Made by a program: the position numbers and the translations under genes. From Ostreiculturibacter nitratireducens (GTDB lineage Bacteria; Pseudomonadota; Alphaproteobacteria; Rhodobacterales; Rhodobacteraceae), in contig NZ_JAVQHL010000002.1 of the NCBI RefSeq assembly GCF_032670585.1, positions 1,240,001 through 1,304,000 of the forward strand: 64,000 nt of DNA, in the 5' to 3' direction. This document shows, one piece after another, positions 1 through 7,754 of the stretch (positions within the stretch are counted from its first letter, which is position 1; every line of letters starts with the position of its first letter). A model generated the notes under the pieces. It did no database searches. It was given only the letters and a program-made list of their open reading frames with translations, and had not been told where the DNA came from.

Positions 1-2099
1 CGCTCGTCTTTCGCGGAGATGGGTTTGGTCACCTCGGCCGCCACTGTCTTCGCAACAAGATCGGCAAGCGGATCCACCTCCGGCCAGACCTCCGCCGGCT
101 GTCGCAGTCGTCCTTGTGCCGCCTTTCCAGTCGCAGGCACCAATGCGGTGCTGGCTTCGGAGGCGGTGGACGCCTGCGGCTCGGCCACTTCCTGTGGCTG
201 GTCGGCGTGCGCCTCGGCCGGTATCGCAACGTCGTGCCGGACTGCAGCCGCGTCGGACGTGTCGTCGGCGTCCTGCGGCTCAAGCTCGGCGGTCGGTAAC
301 TCGCCAGCTTCCGCGAAAGCCTGGAAATCCGGCTGCTCCGATCCGGCGCGGGTCGGCCCTTCCGTTTCGTCGGGGGCAGCCGAAGTCAGAGGGGCAGGGG
401 GCGGACTGGTCGAGGTGTCGCTTGAAGCATCGGGCGGAGGCGCGGCGGTCCAACTCGGCTCCTCGGTTTCGGGTTCAGCCTCGGTCGAAATGGGCGGACC
501 CGAGGTCGGCAACGGCTTCTCGGCCTCCGGTCCGGTTGTGCCCATATCGCCGGCGGCTTCAACGTATGCTTCGGGCTCTACCGTCGTCTGCCCCGCTCCC
601 GTATCCGAAGCGTCCAGGGCGTCTGAACCGGCCGGCGCGGCAAGCACTGCTTCATCTTCATCCGATGCGCGAAGTTCGGTTTCGACGGACGGAGGTTCAG
701 GTGCAAAGCGATCTTCTGCGGTGACGGGCGCGCTCACGCTCTCCGGCTCGGGGACGGCCGCTTCCCGGCAGGCTTCCCCGCCCGCCTCGCGGACGCCTTC
801 CTCATCGGGGCTCTCGACGGCCCGGGCCGCCGCATCGTCCCCCTCGCCGGTTCCTCTGTCTTGGGGACCGGGAAGGGGCATTTCTTCCGGCGCGACATGC
901 CCGGGACTTTCCGGGACCTCGAAAGCCGCGTCCAAGGAGCCCTGATCGCCTTCGCGTTCAGGGCCGCTCCCTTCCTCGGCCGTCCGGATTTCTTTCGCAG
1001 GGGCAGACAATCCGGCATCGGCCGGTGTCTCGTGGACTTCACCCTCTACGCCGTCCGGACCCGCCGGTTCCGGCGCGGGCGGCTCCTGCTGTGCCTCGAC
1101 CACCCGCAGCGTCGGCGGGGCGGCGGGAGGTTCTGGCGATTGGCCCGCGGCGGCTCCGGCCCCGGGAGTGGCATTCTCTTCGCGGCCTTCACTCTCCGAT
1201 TCCAGACTGGCGCCGCCGGATTCAAGCAGAAGGCGCCACGAAAAATCCGGCTCCTCCTCCGAATCCTCTGGCGTGGGCGCCTCGTCTTCAACGGCCTTCG
1301 CCTCATCCGGGCCGCTTGTTGCGCTTGTTGGAAGTTCAGGCGCGATCGCCGGGGCGGCGGGCTCCGGGATCTTTTCGGCTGTCGGTTCGGACGCGACGGA
1401 TGCAGATTCGAAAAAGGGCTCGTCCGGCTCGGTCTCCGGGGGCGGTTCCACCGTTTCCTCGACGATCGGCGGAGCATCCTGCTCCGCGATCGGCAGAGTA
1501 TCCGGCGTGACCGCATTGTCATGGGCAGGCGCTTCGGCCGACGGCTCCGCCGAGGCCTCAGCGTCCTCTTCCGGGTTGGCTTCCATCACCCGCGCAAGAA
1601 GATCGGCGTCGTCCTGACTCTGCTTCTCGGAACTGAGATCATCGCCGTCGCTCGACCGGGTGGCGTTATCTTCAGCGGATTTCCGGGCCGACCCGCGACC
1701 GAACCCGAGAATGCCGCCGACCAGTCCGCTGAGGAGGCCTTTTCCTCGCGGTTCTGGTTCTGCGGTGTCGGGGGGCGCAGCGGCTCCGGATTTCCCGGCT
1801 CCCTGCGCAGGCTCGGGTTCCCGGACGACCGGCTCATCTTCGGCCGCCTCCGGCTCCTCCTCCTCGAACAGCGCCCTGAAGCGCCGCTGCGAGTCGGTCA
1901 TTGGCTGCGACCGGGCAGGAGCCTTCTGCGCGCCGCTTTCAGGCTGTGGCTCGGTCTCGTCCGCATGGCGCGCCGCCCGGTCCTCCGCCACGATGGCGGC
2001 GATGGCATCTTCGATGGAAAGGCCATCAAGGCTGGGCGTCGCGGCGGGTGCATCCCCGTCGCGTCCGGCCTGCCGCGATTTTCTGTCCTCGGGCGTCAT
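1..2099 (-). CDS. Large acidic, low-complexity protein of unknown function (C-terminus outside window)
   Basis: The minus strand is open without a stop from an ATG at 2099 to the left edge, about 699 codons, so the C-terminus is missing. The N-terminus begins MTPEDRKSRQAGRDG and includes a short ordered-looking segment (SLDGLSIEDAIAAIVAED, residues 23-40). A small hydrophobic Gly-rich stretch (GLLSGLVGGILGFGRG) follows near residue 120. The rest is Glu/Pro/Ala-rich and highly acidic, which predicts disorder. I do not recognise a family. It is divergent from ftsY, whose own N-terminus is also acidic and Pro-rich. Plus-strand open frames here are Ser/Arg/Gly-rich antisense shadows. The gene call is fairly sure; the function is unknown. 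Confidence 0.75.
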   Translation of the reverse strand, partial: MTPEDRKSRQAGRDGDAPAATPSLDGLSIEDAIAAIVAEDRAARHADETEPQPESGAQKAPARSQPMTDSQRRFRALFEEEEPEAAEDEPVVREPEPAQGAGKSGAAAPPDTAEPEPRGKGLLSGLVGGILGFGRGSARKSAEDNATRSSDGDDLSSEKQSQDDADLLARVMEANPEEDAEASAEPSAEAPAHDNAVTPDTLPIAEQDAPPIVEETVEPPPETEPDEPFFESASVASEPTAEKIPEPAAPAIAPELPTSATSGPDEAKAVEDEAPTPEDSEEEPDFSWRLLLESGGASLESESEGREENATPGAGAAAGQSPEPPAAPPTLRVVEAQQEPPAPEPAGPDGVEGEVHETPADAGLSAPAKEIRTAEEGSGPEREGDQGSLDAAFEVPESPGHVAPEEMPLPGPQDRGTGEGDDAAARAVESPDEEGVREAGGEACREAAVPEPESVSAPVTAEDRFAPEPPSVETELRASDEDEAVLAAPAGSDALDASDTGAGQTTVEPEAYVEAAGDMGTTGPEAEKPLPTSGPPISTEAEPETEEPSWTAAPPPDASSDTSTSPPPAPLTSAAPDETEGPTRAGSEQPDFQAFAEAGELPTAELEPQDADDTSDAAAVRHDVAIPAEAHADQPQEVAEPQASTASEASTALVPATGKAAQGRLRQPAEVWPEVDPLADLVAKTVAAEVTKPISAKDE

Positions 2100-2288
2100 C
2101 GAGCCGATAATACACGACCTTAACGGGAAATCATGTCTTTCCCGCGTTTTGAATGCCGATCGCCGTTGCACGGCCCCGATTGCGCGATGCTCCGCCGGCA
2201 AGCGCGGCATCCGGTGCCCCTCTGGCCCTTCCATCGCACGGCCGAAAGGACTACGTGGGAAATAACCGGACCAGTTGGGACTAGCGCC

Positions 2289-3689
2289 ATGTCGTTCTTC
2301 GGCAAACTCAAGGACAGGCTCTTCAAGTCCTCCTCGAAGCTCGAGGAGGGGTTGGAAGCGATCGTGTCGGAAGGCGGCGCGGAGGAACCGGCGGAGCCGC
2401 AGGGCGCGGCGATCCCCGCCCCGGCAGGGGCTGTCGCGCGCGAGTGGCCAGGACGCGCGCAGGAGCCCGAGCCCGCGCCCGAGGTGCAGCCCGAGCCCGA
2501 AGAGGAACCGGAGCCCGAGCCCGAACCCGTACCGGAACCCGAACCTGAACCCGAGACAGAACCCGAACCGCTGCCCGAACCGGAGCCGGTGCCGATCCCG
2601 GAACCGGAGCCCCCGCGGCCGACGCGCGAGGTGCCCCCGCGCGCGCCCGAGGAAGTTCCCGCTCCGGGGCCCGAACAGGCTCCGCCCGCGCCGCTGGAAC
2701 GGCCCTTGCCGCCGGCCGAAGTCCCCGGCGAGGCCCCCTTCGAGGTGCCGGGCGACATGCCCCCCGAAATCCCGACGATGAAGGCCGAGGTGCCCGCGCG
2801 CCGGTCCGGCCTCCTTGGCCGCCTCCTTGGCCGGGGCGAAGCGAGGACAGTGACGAAGCGCGTCCTTGACGACGCGATGCTCGAAAGCCTCGAGGAGCTT
2901 CTGATCCAGTCCGACATGGGCGTCGAAACCGCGCTCCGCGTGACCGCGAATCTCGCGGAGGGACGAATGGGCCGGAAGCTCTCCGTCGACGAGATCAAGC
3001 GTCTTCTCGCGACCGAGATCGAACGCATCATGGAGCCCGTCGCGCGGCCCCTTCCGCTTTACCCGACCAAGCCGCAGGTGGTGCTCGTCGTCGGCGTGAA
3101 CGGTTCGGGCAAGACCACGACGATCGGCAAGCTCGCCAGCCAGTTCCGCGCTGCCGGCAAGAAGGTGGTCATCGCCGCCTGCGACACGTTCCGCGCGGCC
3201 GCCGTCGAACAGCTTCAGGTCTGGGGCGAGCGGGCAGGTGTTCCGGTCCTGACCGCCGCGCAGGGCACCGACCCGGCGAGCCTTGCCTTCGACGCGATGA
3301 CGAAGGCGCAGGCCGAAGGCGCCGACCTTCTGCTGATCGATACCGCGGGACGCCTCCAGAACCGCCAGGACCTGATGGAGGAACTGGCGAAGATCGTCCG
3401 TGTCATCCGCAAGAAGGACCCCGACGCCCCGCACAACACGCTTCTCGTCCTTGACGCCACGACGGGCCAGAACGCGCTGAGCCAGGTGGAAATCTTCCGC
3501 AAACTCGCCGACGTCTCGGGCCTTGTCATGACGAAGCTCGACGGGACGGCGAAGGGCGGCGTTCTCGTGGCGCTCGCGGACAAGTTCGGCCTGCCGATCC
3601 ACGCCATCGGCGTTGGCGAGCAGATCGACGACCTCCAACCCTTCGAACCGGAGGATTTCGCCCGCGCGCTGACGGGGCTTGCCGCTTGA
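2289..3689 (+). CDS. ftsY: Signal recognition particle receptor FtsY
   Basis: SRP GTPase that docks ribosome-nascent chain/SRP complexes at the inner membrane. The protein has 466 residues from the ATG at 2289 (MSFFGKLKDRLFK). A longer in-frame start at 2133 adds a non-conserved leader, and the MSFFGKL-type start is the usual one. An acidic Pro/Glu-rich A region covers about residues 55-165, the N domain follows, and the NG GTPase holds P-loop GVNGSGKTTT (about 269-278), DTFRAAA, DTAGR and TKLDG. Upstream, divergent DNA of about 190 bp separates it from the acidic protein. Family assignment is certain. Confidence 0.97.
   Translation: MSFFGKLKDRLFKSSSKLEEGLEAIVSEGGAEEPAEPQGAAIPAPAGAVAREWPGRAQEPEPAPEVQPEPEEEPEPEPEPVPEPEPEPETEPEPLPEPEPVPIPEPEPPRPTREVPPRAPEEVPAPGPEQAPPAPLERPLPPAEVPGEAPFEVPGDMPPEIPTMKAEVPARRSGLLGRLLGRGEARTVTKRVLDDAMLESLEELLIQSDMGVETALRVTANLAEGRMGRKLSVDEIKRLLATEIERIMEPVARPLPLYPTKPQVVLVVGVNGSGKTTTIGKLASQFRAAGKKVVIAACDTFRAAAVEQLQVWGERAGVPVLTAAQGTDPASLAFDAMTKAQAEGADLLLIDTAGRLQNRQDLMEELAKIVRVIRKKDPDAPHNTLLVLDATTGQNALSQVEIFRKLADVSGLVMTKLDGTAKGGVLVALADKFGLPIHAIGVGEQIDDLQPFEPEDFARALTGLAA
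2463..2615 (+). repeat. Glu-Pro repeat tract inside ftsY
   Basis: The sequence alternates GAG/GAA and CCC/CCG codons to give a run of EP dipeptides with few interruptions, about 50 residues long, within the acidic A region of FtsY. This is low-complexity coding DNA, prone to slippage, and its length probably varies between strains. Confidence 0.8.
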
Positions 3690-3696
3690 TCCACCC

Positions 3697-3954
3697 TTAT
3701 TCGCCGGCCTCCGGCTTGTCGTGCGAACCACGCCCATGGATGCCGCGGCCCACGCCAATGGCCAGCGGCCAGGGGCGCACGCGCCGATGGACGACGAGCC
3801 CCGCCGCAAGCAACGCGAGCCATGGCGGGCCGGGCCCGCAGGCGATGCCGATCGCGTCGGCGAGAACCACCGTTAAGACCATCCGCGACAGAATGACCGG
3901 ACAGGGCAGGGCCGGGAACGGATCCACGATATCGGCGAGGACGGTGTCCGGCAT
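3697..3954 (-). CDS. Small hydrophobic protein, unknown
   Basis: An 85-residue frame (MPDTVLADIVDPFPALP...) lies antisense in the gap between ftsY and the EamA gene. Codons have strong G/C third positions typical of real genes here. Residues about 20-55 form one or two hydrophobic stretches (ILSRMVLTVVLADAIGIAC and WLALLAAGLVV) followed by a basic tail, which suggests a small inner-membrane protein. The frame extends upstream to 4140, but that part overlaps the EamA start. No strong Shine-Dalgarno is seen before 3954, so this is a moderate call. Function is not recognised. Confidence 0.45.
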   Translation of the reverse strand: MPDTVLADIVDPFPALPCPVILSRMVLTVVLADAIGIACGPGPPWLALLAAGLVVHRRVRPWPLAIGVGRGIHGRGSHDKPEAGE

Positions 3955-4020
3955 TTCGGGGGCAACTGCCCGATTCCGTGACAATTCCGTCGCCCCTGTC
4001 ATTCCTGTCGGGGGCGCGGG

Positions 4021-4920
4021 ATGAGTTCCTGGCTCGTTTCCCTGGAAGGGACGGAGGCCGGCCACGATCTCGCCCTCGGCCTTGCGCTGATGGCGGCGTT
4101 TCTTCACGCTCTCTTCGGCGCGTTGCAGAAGGGGCGGCACGACCCCTGGCTGTCAAGGGCGGCGATCGATGCGTCCTACGGGCTCATGGCGATGCCCTTC
4201 GCGCTCTTCGTCGTGCCCTGGCCCGAGCCGCACATGTGGCCGATCTTTGCAGGGGCCTTCGTGATCCACGTGGGTTACAAGCTTGCACAGGCCATGACTT
4301 ATTCGCGCGGTGCCTTCACCGTCGTCTACCCCGTCGTGCGCGGCACCGGCCCCCTCTTCGCAGTGATCGGCGCGGGCCTGATCTTCGGCGAACACTTCAC
4401 GCCCGGCCAGTGGCTCGGGGTGGCGGTGCTTCTCTCGGGCATCTTCGGGCTTGCCGCCTACAACCTCCGCCACGTCACGGTGGACCGCGATCGACTGGTT
4501 CCGGCGCTGGCACTCGCCGTCGTCACGGGCGGCTTCGTCGCGCTCTACACGACCTATGACGCATATGGCATTCGGGCGACGGCTGACCCCTTCACCTTCC
4601 TTGCGTGGTTCTTCATGATCGACGGTGTGTTCATGCCGGTCTATACCTTCCGCCGCTGGCGGCGGATTCCCTCTTCGGAGTTCGTGCCGCTCGTGGCGCG
4701 GGGGATGACCGGCGCGATAGTGGCTTTTCTGAGTTTCGGGGCGATCATGCTCGCCACGCGGCTCGACAAGGTGGGCGAGGCGGCCGTGCTGCGGGAGACC
4801 TCGACGGTCTTCGCGGCGGCGATCGGTTGGATCGTGCTGGGCGAAAAGGTGGGACCGCGGCGTCTTGCCCTGATGACTCTGATTGCGGCGGGTGCGGTGA
4901 TCGTGGAATTTGCTGGATAG
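4021..4920 (+). CDS. EamA/DMT-family transporter
   Basis: This 299-residue polytopic membrane protein has about ten hydrophobic segments in two homologous halves, the layout of the drug/metabolite transporter superfamily (EamA). Typical stretches include FTVVYPVVRGTGPLFAVIGA in the first half and EAAVLRETSTVFAAAIGWIVLGEK in the second. The conserved closing motif (transporter placed before a short last helix) is intact. The substrate cannot be told. It abuts ispZ by one base, so the two are probably cotranscribed. Confidence 0.9.
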   Translation: MSSWLVSLEGTEAGHDLALGLALMAAFLHALFGALQKGRHDPWLSRAAIDASYGLMAMPFALFVVPWPEPHMWPIFAGAFVIHVGYKLAQAMTYSRGAFTVVYPVVRGTGPLFAVIGAGLIFGEHFTPGQWLGVAVLLSGIFGLAAYNLRHVTVDRDRLVPALALAVVTGGFVALYTTYDAYGIRATADPFTFLAWFFMIDGVFMPVYTFRRWRRIPSSEFVPLVARGMTGAIVAFLSFGAIMLATRLDKVGEAAVLRETSTVFAAAIGWIVLGEKVGPRRLALMTLIAAGAVIVEFAG

Positions 4921-4921
4921 G

Positions 4922-5530
4922 ATGATGGCAGAGAGAAAGATCAATCCCTGGGTGAAGCTCGGGCTGGAACTCGGCCCGGTGCTGGCCTTCTTCGCAGCCT
5001 ATGTCGCGCTCAAGGACCGGACCTTCGTGATTGCCGGCACCGAGTATCGGGGCTTCATCCTGGCGACGGCCGGCTTCGTGCCGGTCATGGTCGCGGCGAC
5101 GCTGGCGCTCTGGCGGCTGACGGGAAAGCTCGCCACGATGCAGGTCGTCACCCTTGTCCTCGTCGTCTTCTTCGGTGGTCTGACCGTCTGGCTCAATGAC
5201 GGCGACTTCTTCAAGATCAAGGTGACGATCATCTACACGCTCTTCGCCGCCGTGCTCGGTTTCGGCCTGTTGCGCGGCCAGTCCTACCTCGCCCTCGTGA
5301 TGGAGGACTTGGTGCCACTGCAGCGCGAGGGCTGGATGATCCTGACGCGCCGCCTGACCGCGTTCTTCGCGGGCCTCGCAATTCTGAACGAGGTGATCTG
5401 GCGCGGCTTTTCCGAACAGGCCTGGGTCTACTTCAAGACCTTCGGGCTAACGGCCGGTGTCTTCGTCTTCTTCATCGCGCAAGGTGGGCTACTGTCCCGC
5501 TACGCTGCGGAGGAGGCGGAAAAAAAGTGA
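4922..5530 (+). CDS. ispZ: Inner membrane-spanning protein IspZ/YciB (septation protein A family)
   Basis: The protein has 202 residues with five hydrophobic helices. It matches the IspZ/YciB family by the opening NPWVKLGLELGPVLAFFAAY, the central DGDFFKIKVTIIYTLFA and the late NEVIWRGFSEQAWVYFKTFG segment. The family is linked to envelope integrity and septation, with the biochemical role unclear. Two ATG codons (4922, 4925) directly follow the EamA stop. The ftsY-EamA-ispZ order is common in this bacterial family. Confidence 0.92.
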   Translation: MMAERKINPWVKLGLELGPVLAFFAAYVALKDRTFVIAGTEYRGFILATAGFVPVMVAATLALWRLTGKLATMQVVTLVLVVFFGGLTVWLNDGDFFKIKVTIIYTLFAAVLGFGLLRGQSYLALVMEDLVPLQREGWMILTRRLTAFFAGLAILNEVIWRGFSEQAWVYFKTFGLTAGVFVFFIAQGGLLSRYAAEEAEKK

Positions 5531-5582
5531 GAAATGTCCGAGCTTTCCGAACTTCCGCCGCATTCGTCGGGATAACGGTAAT

Positions 5583-6245
5583 GTGTCAGACCCGGTGATA
5601 CGAAACGTGCTGTCCGTCCTGAGATACTGCCCGCCGCCGCCCCCGACCAAGGTCATTGCCTGGGCGGCGTTGCCGCTCCTCTACTTCTTTTTGCCGGCGG
5701 ATGGCATGTCCTTCGATGACTACCACGTTTCGCGACTCGTGGCGGCGGTCGTCCTGCACCTGCCGTTCCTGCTCGTCGTGTCGCTCGTCAATCTCCTGCG
5801 TCACAAGGGCCAGCGTGACCGGCTTGTCATGGCCTCCATCGTCATCCTGTCGCTCCTGATCGCCGTGAACATCGACGCCATCCTGATCGTGTCGAACAGC
5901 GCCACGGCAGCGAAGCATATCCTGTCGGTTCTGGCGGGCTGCCTCATCGCTTTCCACCTGTGGGCCTTCTCCTTTCCCGATTTCCTGCGCGACTACTACG
6001 CCTGGCCCTGGTCGGGGCTGCCGAAGGGGATCGGCACCGCGGGCGTGATTCGGGCTTTCGGGCATGCTCTTGTCCTCCTCGCGAACGAGTTCCTGATCCC
6101 CGTTCTTCCCGACTCGGTGTGGGTAATCGCCGCGGCGCTTCTGCCGATCGTCGCCATCCTGATCTCGGATGCGGTGACGGTGCTCGTCCTATACTCGATG
6201 GGGCTGCGTCCGCGTGGCTACAAGGCGCCCGGATCGAGGGCGTGA
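5583..6245 (+). CDS. Polytopic membrane protein, unknown
   Basis: This is a 220-residue protein with about six hydrophobic segments. The frame is open further upstream to 5457 but overlaps ispZ there. The GTG at 5583 (VSDPVIRNVLSVLRYC) is the likely start because a GGGATAACGG stretch sits just before it. Notable features are a PPPPP run near residue 20 and an FPDFLRDYYAWPW loop in the middle. I do not recognise a family. It is 52 bp after ispZ and may be its operon partner. Confidence 0.7.
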   Translation: MSDPVIRNVLSVLRYCPPPPPTKVIAWAALPLLYFFLPADGMSFDDYHVSRLVAAVVLHLPFLLVVSLVNLLRHKGQRDRLVMASIVILSLLIAVNIDAILIVSNSATAAKHILSVLAGCLIAFHLWAFSFPDFLRDYYAWPWSGLPKGIGTAGVIRAFGHALVLLANEFLIPVLPDSVWVIAAALLPIVAILISDAVTVLVLYSMGLRPRGYKAPGSRA

Positions 6246-6334
6246 GAACCAGATCGGGCGCGGTCCAGGGGAATCTGCCCGCGTGGCTGCCCCTGGGGGC
6301 CGATTCCCGGACCTCACGTCCTTTCCACGAAGAG

Positions 6335-6363
6335 TTGACCCGATGGGCGCTTTGCGTTACCTC
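6335..6363 (+). promoter_or_regulatory. Putative sigma-70-type promoter of the metZ riboswitch transcript
   Basis: TTGACC (6335-6340) and TACCTC (6358-6363) are separated by 17 bp. Initiation about 7 bp downstream would fall at the first base of the SAM-II aptamer, which makes the assignment attractive. The -10 match is weak. Confidence 0.5.
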
Positions 6364-6369
6364 GCGCGC

Positions 6370-6424
6370 CGTGGCGATTTGTTCACCGGATTGCGGGCCA
6401 CGTAAAACAAGCCGCTAAAGAGGT
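6370..6424 (+). ncRNA. SAM-II riboswitch (metA/metZ leader)
   Basis: P1 is formed by CGTGGC (6370-6375) and GCCACG (6397-6402). The loop GATTTGTTCACCGGATTGCGG-type sequence matches the SAM-II consensus core (GATTT..ACCG.ATTGC). The 3' strand TAAAACAAGCCGCTAAAGAGG carries the conserved GCTAAA-AGG end that pairs with the loop in the H-type pseudoknot. It sits directly upstream of metZ, a classic SAM-II target in alphaproteobacteria. SAM binding would repress methionine synthesis. Confidence 0.88.
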
Positions 6425-6439
6425 TGGAGGTCGCGTGAC

Positions 6440-6470
6440 AGCCCCCATCCGATTCCGGTGGGGGCTTTTT
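6440..6470 (+). terminator. Intrinsic terminator in the metZ leader
   Basis: A perfect stem AGCCCCCA/TGGGGGCT (6440-6447 and 6459-6466) is followed by TTTTT. It lies between the SAM-II aptamer and the metZ start codon, so SAM-dependent control is probably by premature termination, with readthrough needed for expression. Confidence 0.85.
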
Positions 6471-6486
6471 GTTGCCGGAGGCAAAG

Positions 6487-7662
6487 ATGACCGACTGGAA
6501 GACGCGCACGAAACTCGTGCATACGGGCGCCCGCCGCAGCCAGTACGGCGAGATGAGCGAAGCGATCTTCCTCACCCAGGGCTTCGTCTACGATACGGCA
6601 GAGCAGGCCGAGGCGCGGTTCATCAAGACGGGCGAGGACGAATTCATCTATGCCCGCTACGGCAATCCGACCGTCCGGATGTTCGAGGATCGCATCGCCG
6701 CCATCGAGGGCACCGAGGACGCCTTCGCAACGGCTTCCGGCATGGCCGCCGTCAATGCCGCGCTGACCTCTCTCGTGAAGGCGGGCGACCACGTCGTCGC
6801 TGCACGCGCTCTGTTCGGCTCCTGTCTATACATCCTCGAGATTCTCGGCCGCTTCGGTGTCGAGGTGACGTTGGTCGACGGCACCGACCTGTCGCAATGG
6901 GAAGGCGCCGTGCGCGAGGACACCAAGGCGGTGTTCCTCGAGTCGGTTTCGAACCCTACCCTCGAAGTCATCGACCTGAAATCGGTTTCGGCCATCGCCC
7001 ACGCCAAGGGCGCGCTCGTCATCGTGGACAACGTCTTCGCGACGCCCACTTTCTCCCGGGCGGTGGAACTGGGCGCCGATGTCGTCGTCTACTCCGCGAC
7101 GAAGCATATCGACGGTTCGGGCCGCTGCCTCGGCGGCGTCATCTGCGGCACGACGGACTACATCCGCAAGGTCGTGGAGCCCTACCTCAAGCACACGGGC
7201 GGCGCGATGAGCCCGTTCAACGCCTGGGTCATGCTGAAGGGGATGGAGACGCTCGACCTCCGCGTCCGCGCGCAAGCCGCGAACGCGCAAGGGGTCGCCG
7301 AGGCGCTGGAAGGCCATCCGGCGGTTTCACAGGTGCTCTATCCGGGGCTGAAGTCGCACGCCCAGCACGCGCTGGCGATGGAGCAGATGGGGGCAGGGGG
7401 GACGGTCGTCTCCTTCGACCTGGAAGGCGGCAAGGAAGCGGCCTTCCGGTTCCTCAACGCGCTCGAGATCGTGAAGATCTCCAACAACCTCGGTGACGCG
7501 AAGTCGATCATCACGCACCCGGCGACGACGACGCATCAGCGGCTCCCGGAGGATCAGAAGGCACTGTTGGGAATCACGCCGGGCCTCGTGCGATTGTCAC
7601 TCGGAATTGAAGATCTGGAAGATATCCTCGCAGACATCCGTGGGGCGCTTTCTGTGATCTGA
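6487..7662 (+). CDS. metZ: O-succinylhomoserine sulfhydrylase
   Basis: PLP enzyme of the Cys/Met metabolism family (391 residues) that converts an O-acylhomoserine plus sulfide to homocysteine. The PLP lysine is K206 in SATKHIDGSGR, and the YARYGNPT and SGMAAVNA motifs are in place. The ATG at 6487 follows a CCGGAG ribosome site; a TTG at 6469 lies inside the terminator T-run and is rejected. The upstream SAM-II riboswitch supports a methionine role. The succinyl versus acetyl specificity is from family resemblance. Confidence 0.93.
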   Translation: MTDWKTRTKLVHTGARRSQYGEMSEAIFLTQGFVYDTAEQAEARFIKTGEDEFIYARYGNPTVRMFEDRIAAIEGTEDAFATASGMAAVNAALTSLVKAGDHVVAARALFGSCLYILEILGRFGVEVTLVDGTDLSQWEGAVREDTKAVFLESVSNPTLEVIDLKSVSAIAHAKGALVIVDNVFATPTFSRAVELGADVVVYSATKHIDGSGRCLGGVICGTTDYIRKVVEPYLKHTGGAMSPFNAWVMLKGMETLDLRVRAQAANAQGVAEALEGHPAVSQVLYPGLKSHAQHALAMEQMGAGGTVVSFDLEGGKEAAFRFLNALEIVKISNNLGDAKSIITHPATTTHQRLPEDQKALLGITPGLVRLSLGIEDLEDILADIRGALSVI

Positions 7663-7754
7663 TGTCGGTTCTGCAACGTAATGCTGCGCAGAGCGTATTG
7701 GACAGAAGATGGACCGTCCCCACATAATGGGTGACCGGCGAGAGGAGACGCCCG

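Noticed and set aside
19..2123. Long plus-strand frames opposite the acidic gene
   Set aside because: Ser/Gly/Arg-rich translations with no motif; they mirror the Glu/Pro-rich minus-strand frame that has a clean start.
7663..7754. Zur operator before folE2
   Set aside because: FolE2 genes are often Zur-controlled, but no A/T-rich palindrome of that type is present.
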